Assembly: GCF_023065955.2 (NCBI RefSeq)
Contig: NW_026622952.1
Location: forward strand, 35,227,813-35,291,812
DNA length: 64,000 bases
Source of the DNA: Ursus arctos
Taxonomy: Eukaryota; Chordata; Mammalia; Carnivora; Ursidae
Direction: 5' to 3'
Positions 26,591-37,839 of the stretch are shown here, in pieces. The position numbers and the translations under genes were made by a program. Within the stretch, counting starts at the first letter, position 1. The number at the start of each line of letters is the position of its first letter. The notes under the pieces were generated by a model, which had not been told where the DNA came from, made no database searches, and saw only the letters and a list, made by a program, of their open reading frames with translations.

Positions 26591-26599
26591 CACACACAT

Positions 26600-27430
26600 G
26601 ATTGTATAATCACTGAGATCCCAGACGGCAGAGAAATTCTAATTATTTTTATCCATTCATTATAGAGGGGTGAAAGGAAATATGACTGACATATTTTTTG
26701 ACACCAGAATTTTATGATTTTTTTTCCCTGGTTTTGTAAACACTTTATTTGTGAATACAGATGTACACTGTGACTGTCTCGAGATGACACGTGGAGACGG
26801 CACTGAGGATTGGACTAACATCAGCCAAAGAAGTTAGTGGATAAGTAGGAGTCTGCGGTAATGACTACTCAGGAAACCCAAGCCCACATAATGTGATTGT
26901 TGTTTTTCCATCAATAACTGTTTACCGGCTTTAGTGCTGAAACCACTGTTTTCAACCACTGTTTTGAGTACTGGAAATACAGTCCAAATCCTGTTCTCAC
27001 CCGAGTCAGTTGGAACAGTGTAGACGTTAGAGTCAGCCCAGGGTTTCTGAAGTGTCGGAGGAACAGCACGCTGGAGGCACCCCAATTCCCCTGAAGCATG
27101 TGTTTGGATTAGTGGCTTCCCCCCACCCCACTTCCAGCAGCGTTCTGTCGGAACCTGTGAGAAGCAGGAACCCAACCCAGGCATGCCGAGTTCAGCTTCG
27201 TGATCAAAATGTTTGGCCGGTATTTCTTTACACTCCGTCTGGACTTAGTTTGCCGTAATTTCCCCCCTCTTATTCATAGTTTTCTTGGGGAAGGTAGTGT
27301 GATACCTTCTTTTCATGTGTGTTTACTTTTCATTCTTTAGTTAATTAGAAGCACCTTGAGGTCAGAGGTTAGTTCGATAGATATGTCTCCTTTTAAAAAA
27401 TATGGCAGGCTTTGCAGCGTTCTTTTTTCT
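26600..27430. other. Intronic sequence with no recognised feature
   Basis: Chance open frames only (for example 26834-27184 on -). No splice-supported coding sequence. Confidence 0.5.
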
Positions 27431-27439
27431 CTTTCTTTC

Positions 27440-27545
27440 TTTTTTTTTGTGATTCCATCTTACAGAGGAGGAATGCAGCCCACAGAGAGAATGACTTGGC
27501 CATAATTAAATAAGCCACTGATAAAGTAATTCAGTTTCTCAGCTC
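27440..27545 (-). repeat. Probable MIR fragment, antisense
   Basis: 'cttacagaggaggaatgcag' and 'aatgacttggccataattaa' are the MIR reverse-strand boxes, diverged. Confidence 0.4.
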
Positions 27546-28449
27546 TTTGACCTTCTAACTAATTCCAGCTAAAAGAGCTCTAGGATTCTATAATGGTATG
27601 TCTTTAAAGCTGCAGAAATACGGATGATAACTTTGAAAATGAATTGGGAAATACCAGTTTCTGGTGTGTTTTCAGATGTAGCTGTTGCTTCTCAAATTGG
27701 GGGCATATTTGCCTCTGGGGACTGGGGCCTACACTGCAGGTTTATACAAACCTCGAGACAAATGTGGACAGGCTTTCGCGAGTGAGTTCCCTTGTAGATT
27801 TTGGAAAGTAATGTTGAATGATGTTCAGTGGAAACAGTTTTTTAAAACTTTCACTATTAAGACAAAAAGTGATATATTACAGAGTATAATATATAGTTTG
27901 CCTGAATTTCAGGGAGACTTCAAAACAGAATCTTTTTCCCTGGCAAACTGTGGGCTTTCTTTGGGCACAGTGTCCCCGTCCTCTGCAGTTGCAAATACTG
28001 AGTACCCCTGTCTGAGATGTACCTAGGTGAGTTTTCACCCAGTGGATTGGAAATGATTAGTCCACAAATCCAGATGCTTTTGTAGTAAAATTATAATGGA
28101 ATTATATGACGTTGAATTAAATTATACGATCTCACTTCCCCGTGTCTTCCTGTAGTTTTGTTAACATTTAATATCAGAACATCAAATTTAAAATCTATCT
28201 TTTACCTGAAAACTCACCGGCTCTCAGTTTTTCTGACTTCACTTTTATCTTTTCCTTCCTTGTCTTCTTTGGATGTTGATTAGAAGAACTGAGGTCAGAA
28301 GAATAATTTATACCACAGTGAGGAATGGAAAATTGGACATCTGCCTGCTTCATTTATAAGATCTTACCCAAAATGCATCCAGAAAGGCCTTGGAGTTTAA
28401 TATTCTTTTAATAAACTTTACAAGGTATTGCGGAATAACGGAGAGATGT

Positions 28450-28620
28450 CTGCACTGAGAATCAGGACCTCTGGGGGCTAGCTCTGGCTTTGCTACTAAC
28501 TCTCTGTAATCTTGGGCAAGTCATCTCCCCTATTTGGACCCTAGGATTATCTTCAGTCAAATGATAATTCACCAGATCACTCTCAGTGCCTTGTCCAGCT
28601 GTAAAATGTTATTATTCAGT
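28450..28620 (+). repeat. MIR fragment
   Basis: 'ctctggctttgctactaact', 'gtaatcttgggcaagtcatc' and cagctgtaaaatg are in MIR order. Confidence 0.65.
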
Positions 28621-28658
28621 CTTCCTAATCCCAGGAGAATTGATCTAGTCCAAAGACT

Positions 28659-28871
28659 TTTTAAAAAAGATTTTATTTATTTGAGAGAGAGAGCATGCAC
28701 ACGAGCAGGGGGAGCGGCAGGGAGAGGGAGAAGCAGACTCCCCACAGAGCAGGGAGACCGATGCAGGGCTCGATCCCAGGACCCTGGATGTGGGGTTGTA
28801 TCTCAGAACCCTGGGATGTGACCTGAGCCGAAGGCAGCTGCCTAACCAGCTGAATCACCCAGGCGCCACAA
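28659..28871 (-). mobile_element. Can-SINE, antisense, older type
   Basis: T/A tail, 'aagattttatttatttgaga', then the head ending cacccaggcgcc. The flanks share tccaaagact (28649-28658 and 28873-28882). Confidence 0.92.
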
Positions 28872-29099
28872 ATCCAAAGACTGTAGAGAATTTTAGTAAA
28901 TCACGTAGAATAATCTTATTCTTCACTCTGTGGTCCTGTTGGTGTTCCCCACTGCTCGCAGGGATCCCACAAGTGTATTTGTTCTTTAAATATTTAGTTT
29001 GCTTGCCTGTACTGTGCTGTACGGAATCCCACCATAATTGCAATCGCTTCTGCCACCGTAACAATAATGCATTCACCTCGGTAAACCCTGGGCTGTGAA

Positions 29100-30460
29100 G
29101 CCCTTGAAGACTCTGGAACTTTCTGTTTCTGAAATCACTCTCGTTAAATTTTAAATTTGTGCCTTTTTTTTTTTTTTTATCAGCACTGGGGAAGTCTCGT
29201 CTGTTATTGGTGCCCAGGGATTTCTCTTTAGAGGATTTCTCCTCTTCCCTTTATTTCTCAGTTTGAACTCATCTTCTACCCTGGGCACTACTCCAGATGT
29301 CAGACAATCAGCCGAGCACAGACAGGCTTTTGGATGGATTCTGGGTGAGTCGTGGTAGGTGTGCATGACGCTTCTAGAAATGCATTGCGGATAATACTCC
29401 AATATTTCACGCTGGACATTCTGGAAAGTCCCTTGGGGAAACAGAAAAGTATCTCACATCTCTGCACTTCTCTGTGCTCTTTGTTCAGGCATCTGGTTGG
29501 GTCCCTCACAATAGGCTCTTCCCTTGTGTCGGTCATTCATTATCTTCTTTCTTTGGATGCGTCCTGTACCCTGTTGCCACAGCAACCTAAGCTTACAGCA
29601 GGAATAGCATCCCGCTCTGTAAGAACCTGTAATGCTTTCTCCTACAATTTCCTGCTTCTCAAAATCTTCTCTCAGTCTGATGGCTCTGGTTTTATCTCTG
29701 CCCATCTCCTTCATGGATCCTGCCATGCCGGCCCAGCAAGGTTGGCCACCAGCCTTTCTCCAACACATCTTGTACTCTCTAACCCACGTGGTCTCTAAGC
29801 ACACTGCTTTGCTGCCTCGACATCCCCTACTTTCTTCTTCCTCCCCCTCTGCTGACCCGTCTTCGGGGCCCACCGCGGCTGCCACTCCGTCCCGTAGCCC
29901 TGCCCAGTTCCCACCGTGCTTCCTGGCCACCTCTGTCTTGGGTCGGAAATTACCAGATTTCTTTGGTCTCCTGGTACTCTTTCCCTGTTTGCCTTGAATG
30001 ACTCAGGTTGACACGAAACTGTGAGGACAGACGCTGTAACTTCGTCACCTTTGTTCTGACCTGGGCAACAAGCAGCATCTTACACGTTGTCTTTAAGAAA
30101 TGTCTGTTGACTTGAACTAGATCGAATTAGGGTAGGTTTAGTATAATGTTGCCGCAGACTAGGATTTTGTTTCCTGCCCCATTGGTATGTTCTTGCAAAG
30201 CAGAGAGAGTCTGGGCATCACAGACTTCTGTGCGGTGATGCGGGTGCAGAGAAGCCCCTGGGGGAGAACGTCTGGCCATCCTGTCAGCATGCCATGCCTC
30301 TAATGCACCGCCAGAAGCTTATAAATACTTGTTTTTGGAGAATGAGGGGTTCACGTAGCGGTAGTGCTTCTTAGGATGAGACTTACTAATAGCTATGACA
30401 AATGCCAAGCGGATTTCATTGCCAATATAACCTGGGTCATTTTCTAATCCATTGGAGACT
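29100..30460. other. Intronic sequence with no recognised feature
   Basis: It includes a T run at 29165-29180 and a 158-codon antisense open frame (29454-29930), which is Gly/Arg/Glu-rich and without family resemblance. Not supported as a gene. Confidence 0.45.
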
Positions 30461-30466
30461 GTTCTT

Positions 30467-30671
30467 TTTTTTTTTTTTAAGATTTTATTTATTTATTTGA
30501 CAGAGAGAGAGATAGAGACAGCAGTGAGAGAGGGAACACAGGTAGGGGGAGTGGGAGAGGAAGAAGCAGGCTCATAGCGGAGGAGCCTGATGCGGGGCTC
30601 GATCCCAGAATGCCAGGATCACGCCCTGAGCCGAAGGCAGACGCTTAACCGCTGTGCCACCCAGGCGCCCC
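30467..30671 (-). mobile_element. Full-length Can-SINE, antisense
   Basis: T run, aagattttattta, (GA)n, ending ccacccaggcgcccc. The flanks tggagactgttctt and tggagaccgttctt (30453-30466, 30672-30685) differ at one base. Confidence 0.94.
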
Positions 30672-30799
30672 TGGAGACCGTTCTTAATCTGATTTTAGGC
30701 CACCCCTTTGCCTCCTCTTCGTCTGCGTTCCAGGATGAACCCTCTGCCGCAGGCAGGCCCACCCCCTGCCTCGGTACCTCCATACCGGGGTTCACACTT

Positions 30800-30935
30800 G
30801 CCCTCTCCCACTCATTCATTCATTCAGCACATGTTTATTTTGTGCCTACCAGTGACTGGGCACTTCTCAGGACTACATCTGTAAACACACGGCACGCAAA
30901 AACCCCTCTCTTCACGGAGCTCACGTTCTAACACA
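30800..30935 (+). repeat. Ancient ATTCATTCA-type repeat fragment
   Basis: 'ctcattcattcattcagcac', a tgtttattttgtgcctacc box and 'ttcacggagctcacgttcta' are in the same order as the pieces at 2253 and 43510. Confidence 0.5.
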
Positions 30936-31039
30936 TGCATGCCCTTTCTCTTCTCTCTCCCCAGTCCAGATTTTAGGACAGATTTGCCTTTGCCTTCGAG
31001 CCGCTCCTGACTGCTTCGGCCAGGTGCTTGATTCCAGAA

Positions 31040-31290
31040 TTCTCACAGGCACCTGTTACCCGTTCCTCCTCTTGGACAGACACTGTCTTGTGTTCTTTGC
31101 ACTTTCTATGTGAGAATATTGTTATCTCCTCAAGTGTCTTAGAAGCTTCTTGAGAGTAGGGACTACGTCATTTGTTCATAATCAGGTTTGTGCGTACCAG
31201 TACGTGGCCTGCACCATCTACGCTATTGAAAGACGTTCGGATCTCCGTACTTACAATAGGACTCTGCACCTGGGCGCCCAATAAATATTT
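31040..31290 (+). repeat. L2 3' fragment
   Basis: 'tagaagcttcttgagagtag' and ggactacgtcattt are the diagnostic L2 3' landmarks (agctccttgagggcaggga in intact copies). Confidence 0.5.
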
Positions 31291-32021
31291 TTAACGGATT
31301 TGAGATACTCGTTGCTCTGCTTTGTCAGGCACAGTCGCTCTAAGACTCTGCTCCACCATCCGCTCATCACAGCCTTCGGTAGGACCTTGCGTGACGGTGC
31401 CGCGGGGTGGTGCTGCTGTGACCTCTTTTGCCAAGGAACCTGTCAAGTGCCAAGCACAGCCCTGCCTGCACCTCCCCAACTGAGCAAGCACCCCTGCGAT
31501 AGTCTGTGTGGTGTTTGCAAACCTTTACTGTAACACCGAAGCTGGGATTAAAGGGAGCAGGAGGCGTCAGGGGGAGGAGGAGGGCTGCTAATAACGTCTG
31601 CAGTTGATGCTTGAGTTTATCTCCCCATCAGACTGGTAAGGAAAACATCAGAGGGCCTTTCTCGCCTTTATTTCCAAGTCGATGCTAATGGTTGTCCATC
31701 CTAAGACTCACTGTCTAGAAGGGCAGCAAAATGAGCTTCTGGTTACGGTGGTGGCTGATCCGTTACCCTCCTTTGCATGACCATTCAGTAACTGGCAGCG
31801 AGGCAGGACGGCGCTGGTTGCAGACTGGGCAAGGCAACTGCTGGGAAGGGGACCCCGCCTGTGAACTTAACCTCAGTGGCCTCATGTGTAATGAAGTGAA
31901 TTACCTTCAATTTAAATGTAAAAATTGAGGTGTAGGTGTTCTAAAAAAATTCTTGTTTCTAGGGGTAATTTTATTATACGAGTTGAGAGGCAGTATGTGT
32001 GGTGGTTAAAAGCTCGGGCTC

Positions 32022-32262
32022 TTAACTCGAGGGAACAAACTGAGGGTTACTGGAGGGGAGGTGGGTGGGGGGATGGGGTAACAGGGTGACGGACATTAAG
32101 GACGGCACGTGATGGAATGAGCACTGGGTGTTATATGCCACTGATGACTCACTAAATTTCATCCTTCAAACTAGTAATACACTGTATGTGAACTAAGTTG
32201 AATTTAAATAAAATCTTGATAGAAAAAAACATAAATTTTTAAAAGTCCTTCATTAAAAAAAA
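32022..32262 (+). mobile_element. Carnivore L1 3' UTR fragment, sense
   Basis: 'ttactggaggggaggtgggt', 'gagcactgggtgttatatgc' and 'gttgaatttaaataaaatct' with A runs are the 3' UTR of a carnivore L1. The same 3' UTR, on the other strand, ends the L1 at 54445-56199. It is severely 5' truncated. Confidence 0.8.
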
Positions 32263-32350
32263 ATCACAGACCCTGGGCCTGTTGCCCCAGGTTCAAATCC
32301 TGCTTCTGCCACTTACTAGCTGTGGAACTTGAGGAAGGCAGTTAATCTCT

Positions 32351-32518
32351 CTCTCTCTCTCTTTTTAAAAATTTTATTAATTTATTTGAGAGAGAAAGAG
32401 AGCATGAGCCGGGGGAAGCCTAGAGGGACAAGCAGTCTCCCAGGTGAGGGGGGAGCCCAACATGGGACTCAATCCCAGGACCCTGAGGTCCCGAAGTCCC
32501 AACCACCCAGGTGCCCCT
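32351..32518 (-). mobile_element. Can-SINE, antisense, shortened
   Basis: (CT)n and T/A-rich tail on the left, head ending cacccaggtgcccct on the right. The flank gttaatctct is repeated at 32341-32350 and 32519-32528. Confidence 0.87.
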
Positions 32519-32599
32519 GTTAATCTCTTTTTAAATGGGGATAATGACAGTACTTACTTTACTGGATTCTTGGAAAGCTTAGGTGAGTTTCTAATATGA

Positions 32600-34599
32600 T
32601 CACAGGTGACCCACGTATAGTTAGAAACACGCATATTTGAATATTAGAAAGTTTGAATACATTGCTGTTGTAATTTGCCGCCCTTTCTCTTTGGGTACTT
32701 TTTTTCTTTATCCATTTATTACCTTTCCTTTATCATAGAGGAAACTTGAAATTTTAGCTGTCAAGAGGTGGTCCAGTGGCCCAGAGCCTCCAGAGCTAAA
32801 GGTATCTCTATTTAGATCTTAATTTTTAATACATTTCTCATACACTTACATCTTTGCACTCTTAAAGTGCAGGGGCTTATTAGGCGTACTTTCTGCCCTT
32901 GTGGTGATCAGACTGTGCCCCGTAGGAATGAGGCGGAGCCGGTGGGATTTGGTAGGTTTACAACTAACGACACGACCAGACTCAAAGGGAGTTGAGTAAA
33001 GGTGAGCGGTCTTGGTAGGACGCCCTGGTGCTGGGCCACGGGCTCAGTCTATGTCACGGGTGAGAATCTAGGTGGCATTTCAAATGAGAGGAAGTCATAC
33101 ATCGGGAAGGAAAATCAAGACCAAACCATTTCTGATGAAATGCATACGGCATAACTGGTGAGGAGTTTTTAAGTGCATGAATGAGGCCTCACGTACTAGC
33201 ACTTAATGTGAAGCCGTTCTCCGGGGGTTGACGGTGTGACTCAGCCAGAAGCCTACTGTCATCTTGGACCATGTGACTGTCGAGTCCAGAACAAGGGAGG
33301 GGAGAGCGCAGCCAGAGTGTCCTCAGCTCTTCCTACAGCACTGTAAGAGGGAAGCCGGCGTGCCAGATCGGAAGCCAAGAGGGGAAACCACGAGGGCAGA
33401 GGACTCGGAAGCTCAGACGGTTGCAGGAGTCGAAGAAGTTTTACTTAATAATGTCAAGACCAAGTGTATCAGTCTGTCAATAAATGATCATAGAGTGTGC
33501 CTGCTTACAAAGGGTCCCAACCTGTAGGCCATGGGAGAAGAAAGGGTTCGGAATGTAGGGACGGGAATTTGGTTTGTAGATACTGCGTATTTTGTCAGGC
33601 GGAAGAGGGTTATACATTTTTTATTTTCCGAGGGCGGAATGGGAATCACTGTGCGGGGTCATAGGACTCAGCTCGGGGACGGAGGGCCTTCACCGGGGCT
33701 TTAGGGGAGGCTCAGGCTGGGCTGAGGCCCCGGCTTCTGCAGGACGGGGGCGGTGACAGGCTAAATCACAGAAGTTCAGAGAGGCTATGACTGTGGTGGG
33801 ACTTGAGCCCGCGGATCCTTCCACTGCAGTGATCTGGGACAGTCCTACGGCGAGATTCCTGCCGTCTCCGGACTCCCAGACTGGCTGCACCCTCTGCGTC
33901 ATGTTCGTGCTAGGCTAGCTGCTGCATTCACGGGGACGTGGGGAACGGGCCGTCCCAACAGCCCCTGCCACCCACATCTACTTGGTTTCTGTGTATTGGA
34001 CAGTTTCCTGGCCCCTGTTTGGTTCCTGAGCGCAGACTGTGAGAGGCGCCTGCTCTGCTCTTCTCTCTTTGGGGGCGGTTTGGGCAGCATCAGTACTAAT
34101 ACAACGGAATTCTCTTCTTCCTTAGCGATTCTTTTCCTCCAGCCTCCATTTTTCTGTGCTTTGAACGTGGTTGCTGATACTCCCCTCTCCCTTTCCCCTC
34201 TGCCAAACACCCACCCCCCCTTTTCCTCTGGAGATGTTTATATGCGGTGCCTTGTGCTCTAAATAGAGATGAATCATTTTCTCTATGGTTCTGTGTGTAT
34301 GTGTGTCTATAAATACGATCGCACACGTGCGTGTGCACGAGTTAGTGCGGGGCTGATGAGGAGTGTGGTGCAGCCCAAACCGTGCTGGGAAACAGACATT
34401 TGCATGCAAATATGCATTCGATTTTTTTTTTTTTGTCTTTACTGATCTTAGACACAGATTTTTTTTTCCCAAAAAGCAGAGGAAGCAGCGATCTAAAAAA
34501 TAGATGCGAATCCTACCACTCCGTGCAATCTTGGTGGTGTTGGGAGCTCAGGAGAGGCTCACGCTGCAAACGAGTTCCTGACATAGTGACCTCATTCCC
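32600..34599. other. Intronic sequence with no recognised feature
   Basis: It is mixed-composition noncoding sequence. Around 34290-34345 there is a GT-rich, CpG-containing stretch. No exon supported. Confidence 0.45.
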
Positions 34600-34889
34600 A
34601 ACACCGCCTCTCTAGGCGGCCGCAGAGGCTGCACCCGCGGCAGTGAGCGGCGGGCCGCCTTTGCTGCACGCCTGCCGGCTGTGCCGGGAAGGAGGAGACC
34701 CGGGCTTGCAAGGGCTTGCACGGCGACTGGAATTTATGACAAATAGCTCACTGCAGCTAAACTTTGATCCAGTGTGCAGTAGAACCGCCTGTTACACACA
34801 GGAGGGAGATTCGTCCTTCATCACAATGAAAAGCCAGCCTTAAAAAAAAAAAAAGAGAGAGAATGTGTCAGGTTTATAATTACAGACTG
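34600..34889 (+). promoter_or_regulatory. CpG-rich patch with downstream strong donor; possible alternative promoter and first exon
   Basis: A CpG-dense core at about 34612-34730 (gcggccgc, acccgcggc, gagcggcgggccgc) stands out from CpG-poor surroundings. At 34890 there is a strong donor, CAGACTG|gtgagtat. A noncoding exon ending there could splice to the acceptor at 35659, 770 nt downstream. The start site, exon extent and function are inferred. A 12-base A run near 34842 lies within the putative exon. Confidence 0.35.
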
Positions 34890-35659
34890 GTGAGTATATG
34901 ACGCTAGAATCATTTTAATGTGTATTTTTTTTTCTTCAAGCATCTGGAGGTATATTGCCCTTTTTGGTGTTTTAATGATGAAAAAAATCTGAGTTGGCGC
35001 TGATGCACGGGAGGCGAGCTGGGCCCCTCGGAGAGGAGGCTGTACCCCTCGCAGCCCCGGGCCTGGGGTACAGTCCCAGCCCTGCGTCTCCGCACTGCAC
35101 AGACAAAGGAGCCTGCACAGACAACCAGAGGCTGTAGCTTTTCTCGGAGCGATGACTCATTTCAGTTCACAAAGGATTCTGGGCAGGGTAGTGAGAAGTC
35201 AGGTTGGCTGATCCGTCCCGATGACTTCACTTTGCAGAGAACAAGGCAGAAGCCAAGTGACATTGCAGATTCCTGAGGCACTGCAGCGGGATGTGGGCTC
35301 AGTGCAGGTGGCTCTGATATATGGCCTAGGCATGGGACAGATTCCAGCTGTTCCAGGCAAATAGGATGAAAGAATGGTAAAGAGGATTTTTTTTTTCTCC
35401 TAAAATCGTTAACCAGCAAAGTACATTCACAGAGCCTTCTTTAAGGTGCTTTTTGCCAGCTTTTGAACCGAACTCGAACCAGTATCTCGAGAACTGAATT
35501 GTAAGAAGAGCTGAGAGTTCTGGAACTCATTTTTTAAACGTAGATGGACGAAGGTAAAGTACTGGCTTCCTGTTGTGCTCCACGTGCCCTCAGCAGCCCA
35601 TCTGAAATGCTCACTGAGGCTGTTACGTCTCGAAGGCTTACTCTTTCTTCTTATTCCAG

Positions 35660-35780
35660 ATTCTAGGACGTCCGTTTCTGTTACTGGCTCCTTCTTGTGC
35701 CTGGATGCAAAGCCCTTTGCACGCACCAGGCTTTAGCGTCAAAGCTGCCTGCGGGATGGAGCCAGTCCAGAAAGGGTCAG
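35660..35780 (+). CDS. Candidate alternative STOX2 5' coding exon
   Basis: The acceptor is 'ctttcttcttattccag' ending at 35659 and the donor is TCAG|gtaggt at 35781, both close to consensus. Within it, ATG at 35756 in good context (gcgggATGG) opens MEPVQKGS plus one base, G. That is phase 1, exactly what exon 48079-48231 needs, giving MEPVQKGSG-DVSPIS. The frame is open back through the acceptor, with the nearest in-frame stop at 35615-35617, so an ATG at 35705 is also possible. If spliced this way, the protein to the NSPRN stop would be 816 residues from the inner ATG. No transcript evidence is visible. The call rests on splice signals and phase alone. Confidence 0.45.
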
Positions 35781-36799
35781 GTAGGTTTCCCCTGCTTTTC
35801 TTTCAAGAGTTGTTGTGTGCGAAGCAATACGGTAAAATGTCTACACCCGCTCTGATGAGGGTGTGCTGTCCTCTGAAAGGTGGGCTTGCTGTTATAACCC
35901 CGTGCGGCCTCCATCGAGGCAGCAGAAGCGCCTCACGTAGGCTGCCCCCCAGATGCATGATTCATCCTAAGTCACGTCCCAACTGAAAAGTCAGACAGCT
36001 GTAGGATCTGCAAATAGGGAATAATTAAGCTGCTCCAGATTTCCATCAGCCGTAGGATCTCTTCCACTGTTCTTGATGGAGGCGTTTGGTAAACACTATC
36101 TGACATCTTTTCTTCTCAATTAATATAGTCCCTGAAATTTGGCGTGCTGTTTGGCCCGTTAACCTACACGCAGTGCACTAAAATCCGAGGGCGCCTGATT
36201 TAGACGCTCAGGGACTGTTTCCAACACTAACATCAGATTGAGGTGGCTGTAAACCAAGCAAGCGTATTCCTTCCGAGTCTGCTTTAGGACTCAAATTATT
36301 ACATAGCTGTTTTCTTACAACATCCATGGGCTTTTCACACAAGGGCTTTCTCTTTTTCCGTAGGGAGATGGCAAAATGGGGTCCTCCAAATTCCATTACA
36401 TGCTGTGTTTCCAGAATGAAACTTGGCAAATCCGAGAGATGGTTTTACCATCTCACCGAATTTATAGGTTAAGCAACTCTTTGTCATTAAAGATATTTCT
36501 GAGAGTACCAAATCCCTTATGTCATTTGTAATAATAATTCGAACATTTTAAAATGCAAACTATACATTGGATCGGCTTCTCGAATATCTCTCTTCTCTTT
36601 GCTTTCATATCCATCCCCTTAGCTCACCCTTTTGCGGAGGGGAAGAAAGCTGCTTCCTGTTTTGCTGTCAAGGATGTCTCTTCTCTGTGATAGCGCTCTG
36701 CATCTTCAGAGCAAAGTGGAGAGTCAGTCACATGCTTGGTGACATCATAGTACGTTGAGAATGTACAGTAATTATATAAGGTCCCCACACCCATCAATT

Positions 36800-37180
36800 C
36801 CATTCATCCTTAAAGACCCTATTCAAAGTCTCCCTCTCCTATAAAGCTTTCCCTGATTAATCAACAGGAGGTCATTTCTTAATGCTGTTGGGGAATTACT
36901 ATTTCTCTCTTGGAGAGATGGGTATAATTATATATTAATAAATTCCTATCGTAGGACTTAATTGGTAGTCATTCTTATATTTTCTTGTATCTCTTCTAAG
37001 GATGTTGTAAACGGTAATTTGAATATGTTAGAATTGCTTGTATTTTCACACATTTGTATCATGTTTCCGCACCTAAATCATAAGCTCATTGAAGGCAAGG
37101 ATCAAGATTGATGCCTTTTTCCAAAGTTCATATCTCCTAGTAGTTCCCTCACATGGAAACACTCAGGAAGTAGTTGATTA
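36800..37180 (+). repeat. L2 fragment
   Basis: 'aagctttccctgattaatca', 'cataagctcattgaaggcaa' and 'catatctcctagtagttccc' are in L2 3'-end order across about 380 bp. Confidence 0.6.
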
Positions 37181-37795
37181 GGAAGAGAGGCAGTTTAAAA
37201 AGCGTTCATGTGTCACAGAGGGTGAGAATGATCTGTTTTGTTCATGTTAATAGTCTTCCCAGGGTAGATTAATGTAGGGTAGACGTCGGGAGTTCAGACT
37301 CTGGAAACGATGATTGGTCTTCCCTTGAGTTAGGATTACAGACGTGCAGCTTATAAAGGGTTGTTACTGTTCAGAACAAATGTGAAGACGAGGCCCTTAC
37401 GTGTGGACATTGATTATGGTTTCCTCGATTAGGAAGAATATTATCGCACAAGCTGTCTGTAGGTAAGAGTATGCTAAATACTGAATATGCTTGTGAAAGT
37501 GACTTTCTTGAATCCCACAAGACGTGTTCCTTACGAGAGGTGACCGTCACGGTTCTATCAAAGTTTATGTCGCTCCTGGTGTCCCTGGTCTTTAGCACCA
37601 AGGGTGCTCAAACTCAAGTGTCGAGTTTCCTTTCTTGGGTAACAGATTGGCCCAGCCAAACTTGGTGTCCTTGTAACTATCTACCCATCCAATTTCCCGT
37701 CTTCTGGTGCTCTCCTCTCCAGGGTCCCTGGGTAATGTATGCTTCCTGTTTGCTTTCAGACCATTCTCCCCCAGCCCGGTAATACATGCCAAATG

Positions 37796-37796
<1 letters not shown>

Positions 37797-37835
<39 letters not shown>
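37797..37835 (+). repeat. (GT)n microsatellite
   Basis: A pure GT run of about 19 units. Confidence 0.97.
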
Positions 37836-37837
<2 letters not shown>

Positions 37838-37839
37838 CT

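Larger units (their letters stand above)
31990..32600 (+). repeat. MIR split by two later insertions
   Basis: MIR text runs gtggttaaaagctcgggct (near 32001-32019), resumes 'ccaggttcaaatcctgcttc', then tgccacttactagctgtgg (near 32287-32327), and again tttaaatggggataatgac (near 32530-32548). The first gap holds an L1 3' end and the second a SINE. Confidence 0.8.

Noticed and set aside
29454..29930. A 158-codon open frame on -
   Set aside because: Composition is skewed to Gly/Arg/Glu with no family resemblance; an opposite-strand frame of similar length overlaps it.
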